A stretch of 64,000 nucleotides of DNA from Poriferisulfidus sp965221375 (GTDB lineage Bacteria > Pseudomonadota > Gammaproteobacteria > Poriferisulfidales > Poriferisulfidaceae), in NCBI GenBank assembly GCA_965221375.1, contig OZ244883.1:1302001-1366000 (forward strand), given 5' to 3'. The notes below the pieces were generated by a model. It saw only the letters and a list, made by a program, of their open reading frames with translations, made no database searches and was not told where the DNA came from. Made by a program: the position numbers and the translations under genes. This document shows, piece after piece, positions 1 to 8,200 of this stretch. Each line of letters starts with the position of its first letter. Position 1 is the first letter of the stretch.

Positions 1-598
1 CATCATCCAGCTCGTGCATCTGCACCCAAATGCCAATCGCTTCGTCATCGGTAATTCCCCGATGATGCTCGGCGACTTCAGCCACCAGCTGTTTTGCCAT
101 GAATACCAACCGATCGCGCTCGGACTCGGCCGTGCGCTGTTCCATCAGAAAATATCCGAGCATGGCGGCGACCGCCGCACCATCCGCCTGGGGCGGCATC
201 TCTTCCACCAAATCTCGCAACAGTTGCAGACTCAATTCCGGATCAATCGGACAAGCGATTGCCAACCACACGCCGTGTCCGAGTGCCGGCACGGCCTCCT
301 CCTGTTCACTCAAATACATGATGTGGCAAGCTTCGGCCGCAATCGCCCATTGGTCGCAGGCTAACGCACTCTCCAGCACCGTCCGGCCCATGGCGCACGC
401 CGCGGAGGCTTCGCCCACATCGAGTAGCACCCGACTCAATTCCAGCTGCACTCCTAGACGTTCGGCATCCGGTAAATCCAGACGCTTGAGTTGCGCCTCC
501 AGCCGCAATCGGTGTTGCTGAAGTACGGAAAGGCCTTCGGTGGCAGCCCCGGCGCCGTTGAGCCGGGGAGGTGCGGACGGAGGCTTGGGGGTGTTCAT
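1..598 (-). CDS. Hypothetical protein, 3' end outside window
   Basis: The minus-strand frame is open from an ATG at 598 to the window edge, giving about 199 codons without a stop. The N-terminus is proline-rich (MNTPKPPSAPP). The rest is Leu/Ala/Glu-rich and probably all alpha-helical (for example LSRVLLDVGEAS and LQLLRDLVEEMP), without signal peptide or membrane segment. I do not recognise the family; a helical-repeat protein is possible. It follows the AlkB-like gene on the same strand but is separated from it by a strong terminator. No clear ribosome binding site precedes the ATG, so the exact start is uncertain. Confidence 0.6.
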   Translation of the reverse strand, partial: MNTPKPPSAPPRLNGAGAATEGLSVLQQHRLRLEAQLKRLDLPDAERLGVQLELSRVLLDVGEASAACAMGRTVLESALACDQWAIAAEACHIMYLSEQEEAVPALGHGVWLAIACPIDPELSLQLLRDLVEEMPPQADGAAVAAMLGYFLMEQRTAESERDRLVFMAKQLVAEVAEHHRGITDDEAIGIWVQMHELDD

Positions 599-630
599 GG
601 ACGCTATTGTATTTTGTTCGCCGGTGGATT

Positions 631-662
631 AAAAAAAAGCGCCCCCATAAATGGGGGCGCCT
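631..662 (-). terminator. Rho-independent terminator after the AlkB-like gene
   Basis: A GC-rich inverted repeat (arms about 639-648 and 651-660, GCGCCCCCAT/ATGGGGGCGC, two-base loop) is followed on the minus strand by eight T residues at 638-631. It lies 27 bp beyond the stop of the AlkB-like gene. Confidence 0.9.
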
Positions 663-688
663 TACTCCGCAAGTAACGGAGGCGTGGA

Positions 689-1834
689 TCAGGCGTAGCC
701 TGCCACCTTATTGATTCTCCGAGAGATCTCCAGCTCACCTTCCGAGGCTTCGCCGTCATCCCACTTCTGAAGTTCCTTCTTCATGAAGCTATGGAATGCC
801 GGTGGCACCAAAGCGAGGGCAAACAAGGTGAAGTAGCCCATGCCCGTATTGGGTGCGCCCACTTCATCCAATTCCCAGAAATGGGTTTCCCCACGGTCAT
901 GGTGATCTGCCTGACGGCCGATTTCGATGAAGAACCAGCTGGTGAACGCCGTGCTGTTGTCCCAGCTGTGGCGATAATCAATCGGCTGGTCCGGCTCCCG
1001 AATCAGGCCATAGTGCTCCATGTAGTTGAGCGCTTCCAACTCGAAGTTGGAGATCATCCAGATCAGCAGCATCGCGCAGATGCCCAGCCAGCCGCCGGCC
1101 AACCAGAACAGGAAGATCGTCGGCAGACTCATGGCATAACCGCGAATCCACCGGTTCTGCCAGGACAGGAAGGGTACGCCCAGTCGCTCCAGGCGGTGCT
1201 TCTCCATCGTGTACAGGAACTTGCTCTGACCGAAATAGGATTTCGGCAGATGCGCGTAGATGCTACGGCCTCGGGGCGACGTGGCCGGATCGTCTTCGCA
1301 ACCCAGTTCCAGATGATGGTTGTATACATGGGCATAGCAGAAATGCGACGATCCCGACAGCGCCATCATCCAACGAGCAATCAAAAAGCTGAAGCCTTTG
1401 GTATGCGCCAACTCATGCCCGTAAATAATGCCGATGCCAGCGAAGATGCCGGTCGAAATAACCGCGCCCACCAACTGCGTACCGGTAATGCCGTCATGAT
1501 AGGTCAGGCCCAGGAACGTGCCCATGCCTCCGACTTCCACACCGGTCACATATTGATAAATACGCCACGCAATCGCCAACTGCAGGAGCACAAATACTCC
1601 CAACATGCTGTACATGACGCCGTTTTGAAGGGCCGCGATGCCATAGGTGTTGCCGTCTTCGTCAAAGCCGGCACCCATCGTACGATCCGGCGTGATGGTA
1701 TCCACCAGAATACCGACGCCCATCAGTGCGACACCTACCCAGACCCACGGACCGCCCGCAACCACTCCGAACAGCGATGATAAAATCAACAGCGGCGCGA
1801 GGAAGTAGCGGACATTAATGAAGAACTTTTTCAT
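689..1834 (-). CDS. alkB: AlkB-type membrane di-iron hydroxylase
   Basis: An integral membrane non-haem di-iron monooxygenase of 381 aa, in the family of alkane 1-monooxygenases and XylM. About six hydrophobic segments surround histidine boxes: HELAH, then AHVYNHH (EHxxGHH in classical AlkB), the diagnostic NYMEHYGL, and RQADHH. In classical AlkB the last box is RHSDHH, so one His is Gln here. These proteins normally take electrons from rubredoxin; no rubredoxin gene is nearby. The substrate (alkane, methyl-aromatic or other hydrophobic compound) cannot be read from sequence. The gene is transcribed divergently from a MerR-type regulator across 192 bp and ends in a strong terminator, so it is probably monocistronic. 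Confidence 0.85.
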   Translation of the reverse strand: MKKFFINVRYFLAPLLILSSLFGVVAGGPWVWVGVALMGVGILVDTITPDRTMGAGFDEDGNTYGIAALQNGVMYSMLGVFVLLQLAIAWRIYQYVTGVEVGGMGTFLGLTYHDGITGTQLVGAVISTGIFAGIGIIYGHELAHTKGFSFLIARWMMALSGSSHFCYAHVYNHHLELGCEDDPATSPRGRSIYAHLPKSYFGQSKFLYTMEKHRLERLGVPFLSWQNRWIRGYAMSLPTIFLFWLAGGWLGICAMLLIWMISNFELEALNYMEHYGLIREPDQPIDYRHSWDNSTAFTSWFFIEIGRQADHHDRGETHFWELDEVGAPNTGMGYFTLFALALVPPAFHSFMKKELQKWDDGEASEGELEISRRINKVAGYA

Positions 1835-2001
1835 TTAGTCTCTCCTGATTTCAAGTTCTGCGATTGCCTCAATAGCAATCTTTGATAGCTAATCTATCAC
1901 ATCCACCCCACCGCGCAAATCTTATATATACATATATCCATGACAATAAGATGACAAATGTAGCATTATTCCTTATATAGCTATATAATTACTGTACAAA
2001 A

Positions 2002-2020
2002 ACCTTGACAAAGGGTATAT
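2002..2020 (+). promoter_or_regulatory. Candidate operator copy 1, upstream of the MerR gene
   Basis: The stretch ACCTTGACAAAGGGTATAT lies 7 bp before the regulator ATG. It has a CCTT/AAGG dyad and is preceded by TGTACA (1993-1998). A close match lies just after the regulator stop, upstream of fabA (2983-3003). The surrounding 1835-2026 gap is AT-rich and must hold the divergent promoters for alkB and the regulator. Confidence 0.4.
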
Positions 2021-2026
2021 GTTTTT

Positions 2027-2983
2027 ATGGCCTCCACTTCACTGCATCCCATCCAAATCGCCGCGCGCCGCGCCGGCTTGAATATCGACCTAGTGCGGGC
2101 CTGGGAACGCCGCTATCAGGCCGTTGAACCGCAACGTACCAAAAACGGACATCGGCTTTATCGCGATGAGGATATCGAGCGACTGCGACTTTTGGGGCAC
2201 GCCACCCGTGCCGGTCGACGCATCAGCGATGTCGCCCAATTATCGACCGCCGAATTGTCCATCATGGTGGAGGAGGACGAACAGGCCCAGGTCCTGACCG
2301 CATCCGGCGATGCCACCCGTCCACGCACCGAAGCGGTGATGGAATATTTTGACCAGTGTGTGGAGGCCGTAGACCGGCTGCATCCCCAACAACTGTTCCA
2401 CACCCTCTATCAGGCAGAGACGCAACTGGCCGAACCGTTTATGCAGGAAGACCTGATCGCCCCACTGGTGCAGCATATCCAGGACGAATGTCGCCAAGGG
2501 ACCATGCGGTTAGCGCAAAAACGTCTGGCGGAAGGGGTCATCCGCGGACACCTGCTGCGTTATGCAGGGCAGTTCAGCGCTCATTCCGAACCGGATTTGC
2601 GGGTTATTGTGGCCAGCGGGATTCCGCATGAGGATGAATTGCCACTGCTGCGTCTGGCCGTGGCAACCCGCGCATACGGCTGGAATCCCGTTTACCTCGG
2701 CCATGGCCTCTCTGCGGACGAAATCGCTTTCGCCGCCGAGCGAACCCGGGCTTTATGCACCGCTATTGAACCCAATGCGGACGAAGATATTCTGTTACCC
2801 AATGAGTTGCGCAAGTTGCGTCGCGCCAGTCCTGAAAACCACCCAATCCTGCTCCATACCTCCAACCCAGCTCCTTTCGAGGCCGTGATTGAGGATACGC
2901 GGATTATTCCCGTCCAAACTTTTGGAGAGCTGCGACTTGCTTTGGGCCGTATGCGCCTGGATGCGCAACTGGATGCCGCCTGA
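2027..2983 (+). CDS. MerR-family regulator with degenerate B12-binding-like domain
   Basis: A 318-aa transcription factor. Residues about 8-55 form a MerR winged helix-turn-helix (IQIAARRAGLNIDLVRAWERRY, shortened: LVRAWERRY, then GHRLYRDEDIERLRLL). The middle is helical. Residues about 175-310 resemble the cobalamin-binding Rossmann domain of CarH/LitR regulators (VIVASGIPHEDELPLLRL, then GWNPVYLGHGL). The His that ligates cobalt in the ExHxxG-type motif appears to be Asp or shifted, so B12 or light sensing is doubtful. It sits between the divergent alkB and the downstream fabA, and similar motifs flank the gene, suggesting control of membrane-lipid or hydrophobic-substrate genes. That role is inference. 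Confidence 0.85.
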   Translation: MASTSLHPIQIAARRAGLNIDLVRAWERRYQAVEPQRTKNGHRLYRDEDIERLRLLGHATRAGRRISDVAQLSTAELSIMVEEDEQAQVLTASGDATRPRTEAVMEYFDQCVEAVDRLHPQQLFHTLYQAETQLAEPFMQEDLIAPLVQHIQDECRQGTMRLAQKRLAEGVIRGHLLRYAGQFSAHSEPDLRVIVASGIPHEDELPLLRLAVATRAYGWNPVYLGHGLSADEIAFAAERTRALCTAIEPNADEDILLPNELRKLRRASPENHPILLHTSNPAPFEAVIEDTRIIPVQTFGELRLALGRMRLDAQLDAA

Positions 2984-3003
2984 CCTTGTCAAAGTATCGA
3001 TAT
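2983..3003 (+). promoter_or_regulatory. Candidate operator copy 2, upstream of fabA
   Basis: ACCTTGTCAAAG followed by TATCGATAT starts at the last base of the regulator stop codon and matches the motif before the regulator gene (ACCTTGACAAAG). A TAGAAT at about 3024-3029 could be the fabA -10 box. The pair suggests one protein binds both promoters. Confidence 0.4.
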
Positions 3004-3078
3004 AAGCCGAGTCAATAAATACGCTAGAATGCGGCAATCCGACTGCCGGGCCTCCCTCAATCCGGCACCTAGATCAAG

Positions 3079-3594
3079 ATGAACACTCCGGACCATTTTT
3101 CTTACGAAGACTTGCTGCGCTGCGCGCACGGCGAGATGTTCGGCGAAGGCAACGCGCAATTGCCCAGCCCGCAGATGCTGATGCTGGACCGCATCACCCG
3201 CATCAGCGAAACGGGTGGTGCGTACGGCAAGGGCGAAATCCAAGCGGAACTCGACATCCGTCCCGACCTGTGGTTCTTTCAATGCCATTTCCCGGGCGAT
3301 CCGGTCATGCCGGGCTGCCTGGGACTGGATGCCTTGTGGCAGATTACCGGCTTCTTCCTGGGCTGGCGCGGCTATCCAGGCCGCGGGCGCGCCCTGGGCG
3401 TCGGGCGGGTCAAGTTCTCGGGCCAAGTCACTCCGGCCAACAAACTGGTGACTTACCGTATCGACATCAAGCGCCTGATTACCCGCTCCCTGATTATCGG
3501 CATCGCGGACGGGCGGGTGCAGGTGGACAATCGGGACATCTATACCGCCCAGGACTTGCGCGTCGGCTTGTTCACGGAAATGGAGCAGTTTTAA
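3079..3594 (+). CDS. fabA: 3-hydroxydecanoyl-ACP dehydratase/isomerase FabA
   Basis: A cytosolic type II fatty acid synthesis enzyme that dehydrates 3-hydroxyacyl-ACP and isomerises trans-2- to cis-3-decenoyl-ACP, the branch point to unsaturated fatty acids. It has 171 aa, the usual length, with a single hot-dog fold. The catalytic His lies in CHFPGDPVMPG (about residue 70) and the catalytic Asp in LGLDALWQ (about 84). FabB, its usual partner, is not in the window. The TAA stop overlaps the ATG of trhO (TAATG), so translation is probably coupled. A MerR-type regulator lies immediately upstream. Confidence 0.97.
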   Translation: MNTPDHFSYEDLLRCAHGEMFGEGNAQLPSPQMLMLDRITRISETGGAYGKGEIQAELDIRPDLWFFQCHFPGDPVMPGCLGLDALWQITGFFLGWRGYPGRGRALGVGRVKFSGQVTPANKLVTYRIDIKRLITRSLIIGIADGRVQVDNRDIYTAQDLRVGLFTEMEQF

Positions 3595-4400
3595 TGTCTC
3601 CTCCGCAGCTCCAAACGACTGCCTATCAGTTTCTGGACATGGCTCCGAATGAAGCCTTGCGCCGGAATCTGGCCAACACTTGTGCTTCCTTACAACTGAC
3701 CGGCACCATCACGTTGGCACCGGAAGGCATCAACCTCAGCCTCTCCGGCTCGCAAGCCGCCATTGCCGCCGCGGAACAAAAATTGCTGGAAGAAAGCCCT
3801 TTTAAAGAACTGCGCTTTCGACATAGCCGCGCTTCACAGCCGCCGTTTTCCAAATTGGTTGTGCGTATGCGACCTTCCCTGCTCCCTGTGTCCATGGAAC
3901 AGCCCGTCGCTCAGCGCCGTCCCGCAGCCCATCTTTCCCCCCAACAACTGTGCCAATGGCTGGATGAGGAACGCCCCCTTCGCCTGCTGGATGTGCGCAA
4001 CGTCTATGAAACTCATTTGGGTCGGTTTGATCAGGCCGTCACCTTGCCGCTACGGCAATTCCGTGACTTTCAAGAACTCTCCGAACGTCTGACGCCCGAC
4101 GAGTTGCCGTTGGTCACCTACTGCACCGGCGGTATCCGTTGCGAACTGGCCAGCGACTGGTTGCAAAGCCAGGGCCATCCCCATGTGTGGCAGTTGTCCG
4201 GCGGTATTCTGAATTATTTTGAACAGTGCGGCAGCCGCCATTGGCAGGGAGAATGCTTCGTTTTCGACAACCGTCTGGCGGTCGATCCCCAAATGCGCGC
4301 CACTTACCCAAAACTATGCCGCACCTGCCAAAAACCGATCGCTCAAATGCGCCAGGAACGCTGCGTCTACTGCGAAACTTCGTCCCTTGGAACTGACTGA
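3594..4400 (+). CDS. trhO: tRNA uridine(34) hydroxylase (YceA/TrhO rhodanese family)
   Basis: TrhO hydroxylates U34 of certain tRNAs to ho5U34 in an O2-dependent reaction, the first step to cmo5U34. The 268-aa protein has an N-terminal alpha/beta domain, a rhodanese domain with the active-site loop YCTGGIRCE (Cys near residue 176), and a C-terminal cysteine-rich segment (CRTCQK and CVYC) typical of the family. I chose the ATG at 3594 because it overlaps the fabA stop and gives the family length; an upstream in-frame extension would only read through fabA in another frame. The later-pathway genes cmoA and cmoB lie at 56-57.7 kb. Confidence 0.93.
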   Translation: MSPPQLQTTAYQFLDMAPNEALRRNLANTCASLQLTGTITLAPEGINLSLSGSQAAIAAAEQKLLEESPFKELRFRHSRASQPPFSKLVVRMRPSLLPVSMEQPVAQRRPAAHLSPQQLCQWLDEERPLRLLDVRNVYETHLGRFDQAVTLPLRQFRDFQELSERLTPDELPLVTYCTGGIRCELASDWLQSQGHPHVWQLSGGILNYFEQCGSRHWQGECFVFDNRLAVDPQMRATYPKLCRTCQKPIAQMRQERCVYCETSSLGTD

Positions 4401-5181
4401 CATCTGCTGCAATCTGACGCACGAGTCATTTGACGCAGATCGCGAAAGTGTCCTACAACGTGCCCGCGACGCCGGCGTCACACGTTTCCTGATTGCAGGC
4501 GCCAGCCTCGCAGAAAGCCAGGCTTGTGTAGAGCTGGCAGGTGAGCACAGTGATTGCTGGGCAGCCGTGGGCGTCCACCCCCATCAGGCCCGGGAATGGC
4601 AACCGGACAGTGCCGACATCCTGCGCCGGCTCAGCGCTGCCCCCCGTGTGGTTGCGATTGGAGAATGCGGCCTGGACTACTACCGGGATCTGTCGCCACG
4701 CTCAGCGCAACAACTTGCTTTTCAAGCACAGCTGGAACTGGCCGGCACTTTGGAATTGCCGGCACTGCTCCACAACCGGGATGCGGATGAAGATTTTTTG
4801 AGTATTTTCGATGCTGCGTCCCCGCGCCCGCCTCGCGTCGTTCTGCATTGCTTCACCGGAGGATCTTCGCTGCTGCAGGCATGCCTGCAGCGAGGCATGT
4901 ACATCGGTGTGACCGGTTGGCTGTGTGACGAGCGCCGAGGTCAGGCTTTGCGCGAAGCTGTCACCGAAGTGCCCAGGGATCGACTGCTGCTGGAGACGGA
5001 TGCCCCCTACCTGTTGCCGCGAACCTTGCGCCCGCGACCCAAAACCCGCCGCAACGAGCCTATGTGGCTGCCCCATATTGCGGAACAAGCCGCTGCTTTG
5101 CTGGATATTCCTGTTGATGAGTTGGCGGCGCAGACGCAGAGCGCCGCTCAAGAGTTTTTTGCGTTCCCTTCGAACAACTGA
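4387..5181 (+). CDS. tatD: TatD-family metal-dependent DNase
   Basis: A 264-aa TIM-barrel hydrolase of the TatD branch. It matches the family throughout: GVHPH, IGECGLDY, HCFTGG, GVTGWLCDERRG and LLLETDAPYLLPR. The start is probably TTG at 4387, giving MELTDICCNLTHESF, which aligns with the usual DIGVNLT start; the nearest in-frame ATG (4219) would add unrelated residues. The gene overlaps trhO by 14 nt, so fabA, trhO and tatD form one translational chain. E. coli TatD is a 3'-5' exonuclease linked to oxidative DNA damage repair. After the stop there is only a weak inverted repeat (CTCTT/AAGAG near 5219-5234). Confidence 0.93.
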   Translation: MELTDICCNLTHESFDADRESVLQRARDAGVTRFLIAGASLAESQACVELAGEHSDCWAAVGVHPHQAREWQPDSADILRRLSAAPRVVAIGECGLDYYRDLSPRSAQQLAFQAQLELAGTLELPALLHNRDADEDFLSIFDAASPRPPRVVLHCFTGGSSLLQACLQRGMYIGVTGWLCDERRGQALREAVTEVPRDRLLLETDAPYLLPRTLRPRPKTRRNEPMWLPHIAEQAAALLDIPVDELAAQTQSAAQEFFAFPSNN

Positions 5182-5257
5182 TAGTGAAGCGGGATTTTTC
5201 TGCCCGGATCAGCGTCTCTCTTTTAATTAAGAGTGCTGGGTTTGGTGTCGATTCGGG

Positions 5258-8200
5258 TTAATTCCGCAAATCGACCTCCACGCCGATGTAATTACCTATC
5301 TCTTCTTCCTGGCGCTGTCCCAGTGACAACTCCAACGACAATCTCTCCGTCTCCGGCAAAATGTAACGCAACCCCAGTTTCGCCTCACTCCATTCGCCCG
5401 ACGTCATCGCCGCCTCCGCAAACGGCGTCAATACGCCTCGACCGGCCCAGCCAAAGCCCCAACTCACCGAGGCCGACAGCGACAGCTCGTGCGACTGATT
5501 CGTCTCCACCAGCGACTCCAGCTTCTCTTCGCCCCACAGCACCGACGAATCACTCGCCTCCTGGCCCAGGCCCGAGCGCACCTGCCACGACCAACCGCGA
5601 TGATCCGCCGCCGGCAACACCGCCGCCATCAGACTCACGCCCCATTCCTCATAATCATTCTCACTGTGCGCCGCCACCCAGTGGCCCTCGATATCCAGTT
5701 GCAATCGGGAGGCCGGCTGCACCAGACTCAACCCGCCACGTAACTCCAAACCGACGCCTTCCGCGCCATCGCCGCCATCGTAGCGGCCGTAGATCGCCCC
5801 AAACGGAGTGACCCCGTCTCCCCAGTTCCCCTGCGCTTCAATCCCTCCACGTGCCTGCCATGACTCCAGGCGCAGATCACTAATCGCCGACTCCTCCACC
5901 GTCGCATCCGTCTCCAGACGCGCATAGCCGACATCCCCCACCAGCGCCAGCGCCATCCCCGACATCGGATTCAACAACTCGCGCCCGCCCACGGTGACCA
6001 TCCAGTAATCCACATCACTCTCAATCGTCTTGTCGTCGGTGATATCCGAAGTCAACTCCACATCGCCGCGGCCCACGCCCAGCATCGCCCACACCACACA
6101 TCCCGGAGATGTCTCCCAACGCGCATACGGATGAACCGTGGTCAACTTCATCTCCAGCTCGCCCTTTCTCAATGCCTCTCCGGTCGGGTTCAGACTGTAG
6201 TCGGCCTCCATATCCGCATATGACAGCGCTACGCCGCCCATCACATCGTCGCCAAAGCGACGGTCGAGACCCAGCCAGGCCGTCTGCAGATCGATCTCAT
6301 GCTCGGAATCGCTGCGGCCTTCGCCCTCTACATCAATATAACTGCCCCGTCCCCACAGCGTCCAGTCGGGCCCCTGGGCCGACTCCCCGTCCAATGCCAG
6401 CGTGAAGTGACTGTCGCCCAACGCCTCCGACATCCCTGCCGAACGGCCCTGACTCTCCGAATCCGTCTCCAGGGCGCGCAACGCACTGGAGAAGTCCATC
6501 TCCAGACCAGTCTTCGGTTCGGCCTCAAACCGCTGGCGCAACACATCCCGGGCACTTCTCAACAGCCCCAGCGACGCATTGGCCAACACCTCTTCCACCA
6601 CTTTTTTCTCCCAAGTCAGTTCCTCACCCGACCCATCATCGTCGGTCACCGTCACCGGCAGGGCGCCGTCCTCGAGGTCGCCATAGCCGCCGCCCGAGGG
6701 GTCGGCGGTCAGTGTGGCGCTGTCGTTCGTTGCATCGTCGTCCTCGATCGTGCTGACCGTTCCGGTCTGCGCTACATTCCAGTTCGTGGTCGTGAAGGTC
6801 AGACTGGCCGGATTGATAGTCACCTCGTCATGGTCCGACGAGACCGCCACCGTCACCGTCCCCATCGGCGCCACTGCCAGCGCCACCGTGAAGGTCTTCG
6901 ACTCACCCTCCGGGATTGTCAGACTCGCCGGCTCCACTGTCAGCTCCGCACCCGACACATCGTCGTCGGTCACCGTCACCGGCAGGGTGCCGTCCGCAAC
7001 GTCGCCATAGCCGCCGCCCGAGGGGTCGGCGGTCAGCGTGGCACTGTCTTTCACCGTATCGTCGTCTTCGACCGCGCTGACTGTCCCGGTCTGCGCCACA
7101 TTCCAGTCTGAGGTCGTGAAGGTCAAACTGACCGGATCGACGGTCACCTCGTCATGGTCCGAAGAGATCGCCACCGTCACCATTCCAGTCGGCACCGCCG
7201 CCAGTACCACCGTGAAGGTCCCCGACTCACCTTCCGCAATCGTCAGACTCTCCGGCACCAACGTCAACCCCGCGCCCGATGCATCGTCGTCGGTCACCGT
7301 CACCGGCAAGGTGCCGTCGGCAAGGTCGTCATAGCCACCGCCCGAGGGATCGGCGGTCAGTGTGGCGCTGTCGTTCGTCGTATCGTCATCCTCGGCCGCG
7401 CTCACCGTCCCGGTCTGCGCCACATTCCAGTCTGAGGTCGTGAAGGTCAGGCTGGCCGGGTCGACAGTCACCTCGTCATGATTCGACGAGACCGCCACCG
7501 TCACCGTCCCGGTCGGCTCCGCCGCCAGTACCACCGTGAAGGTCCCCGACTCGCCCTCCGCGATTGTCAGACTCTCCGGCGCCAGCGTCAGCCCTGCGCC
7601 TGCCGCATCGTCGTCGGTCACCGTCACCGGCAGGGTGCCATCCGCAACGTCACCGTAGCCGCCGCCCGAGGGATCAGCGGTCAGCGTGGCGCTCTCATCC
7701 GTCCCATCGTCATCCTCGGCCGCGCTGACCGTTCCGGTCTGCGCTACATTCCAGTTGGAGGTCGTGAAGGTCAGGCTGACCGGGCTTACCGCTACCTCGT
7801 CATGGTCGGAAGAGACCGCCACCGTCACCGTCCCGGTCGGCGTCGCCGCCAGCACCACCGTGAAGGTCCCCGACTCGCCCTCTGCGATTGTCAGGCTCTC
7901 CGGCGCTATCGTCAGCCCCGCGCCTGCCGCATCGTCGTCGGTCACCGTCACCGGCAGGGTGCCATCCGCGAGATCGTCATAGCCGCCGCCCGAGGGATCG
8001 GCGGTCAGTGTGGCGCTGTCGTTCGCCGCATCCTCGTCCTCGGCCGCGCTGACCGTCCCGGTCTGCGCCACATTCCAGTTGGAGGTCGTGAAGGTCAGAC
8101 TGGCGGGGTTGACGCTCACCTCGTCATGGTCCGATGAGACCGCTACCGTCACCGTCCCCGTCGGCGCCGCCGCCAGCACCGCCGTGAAGGTCCCCGACTC

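Noticed and set aside
1..676. Plus-strand open frames of 116, 140 and 61 codons
   Set aside because: They overlap a better minus-strand frame that is open across the whole region and the alkB terminator.
3270..3593. N-terminal extension of trhO inside fabA
   Set aside because: It reads fabA in another frame; the ATG at 3594 matches the family start.
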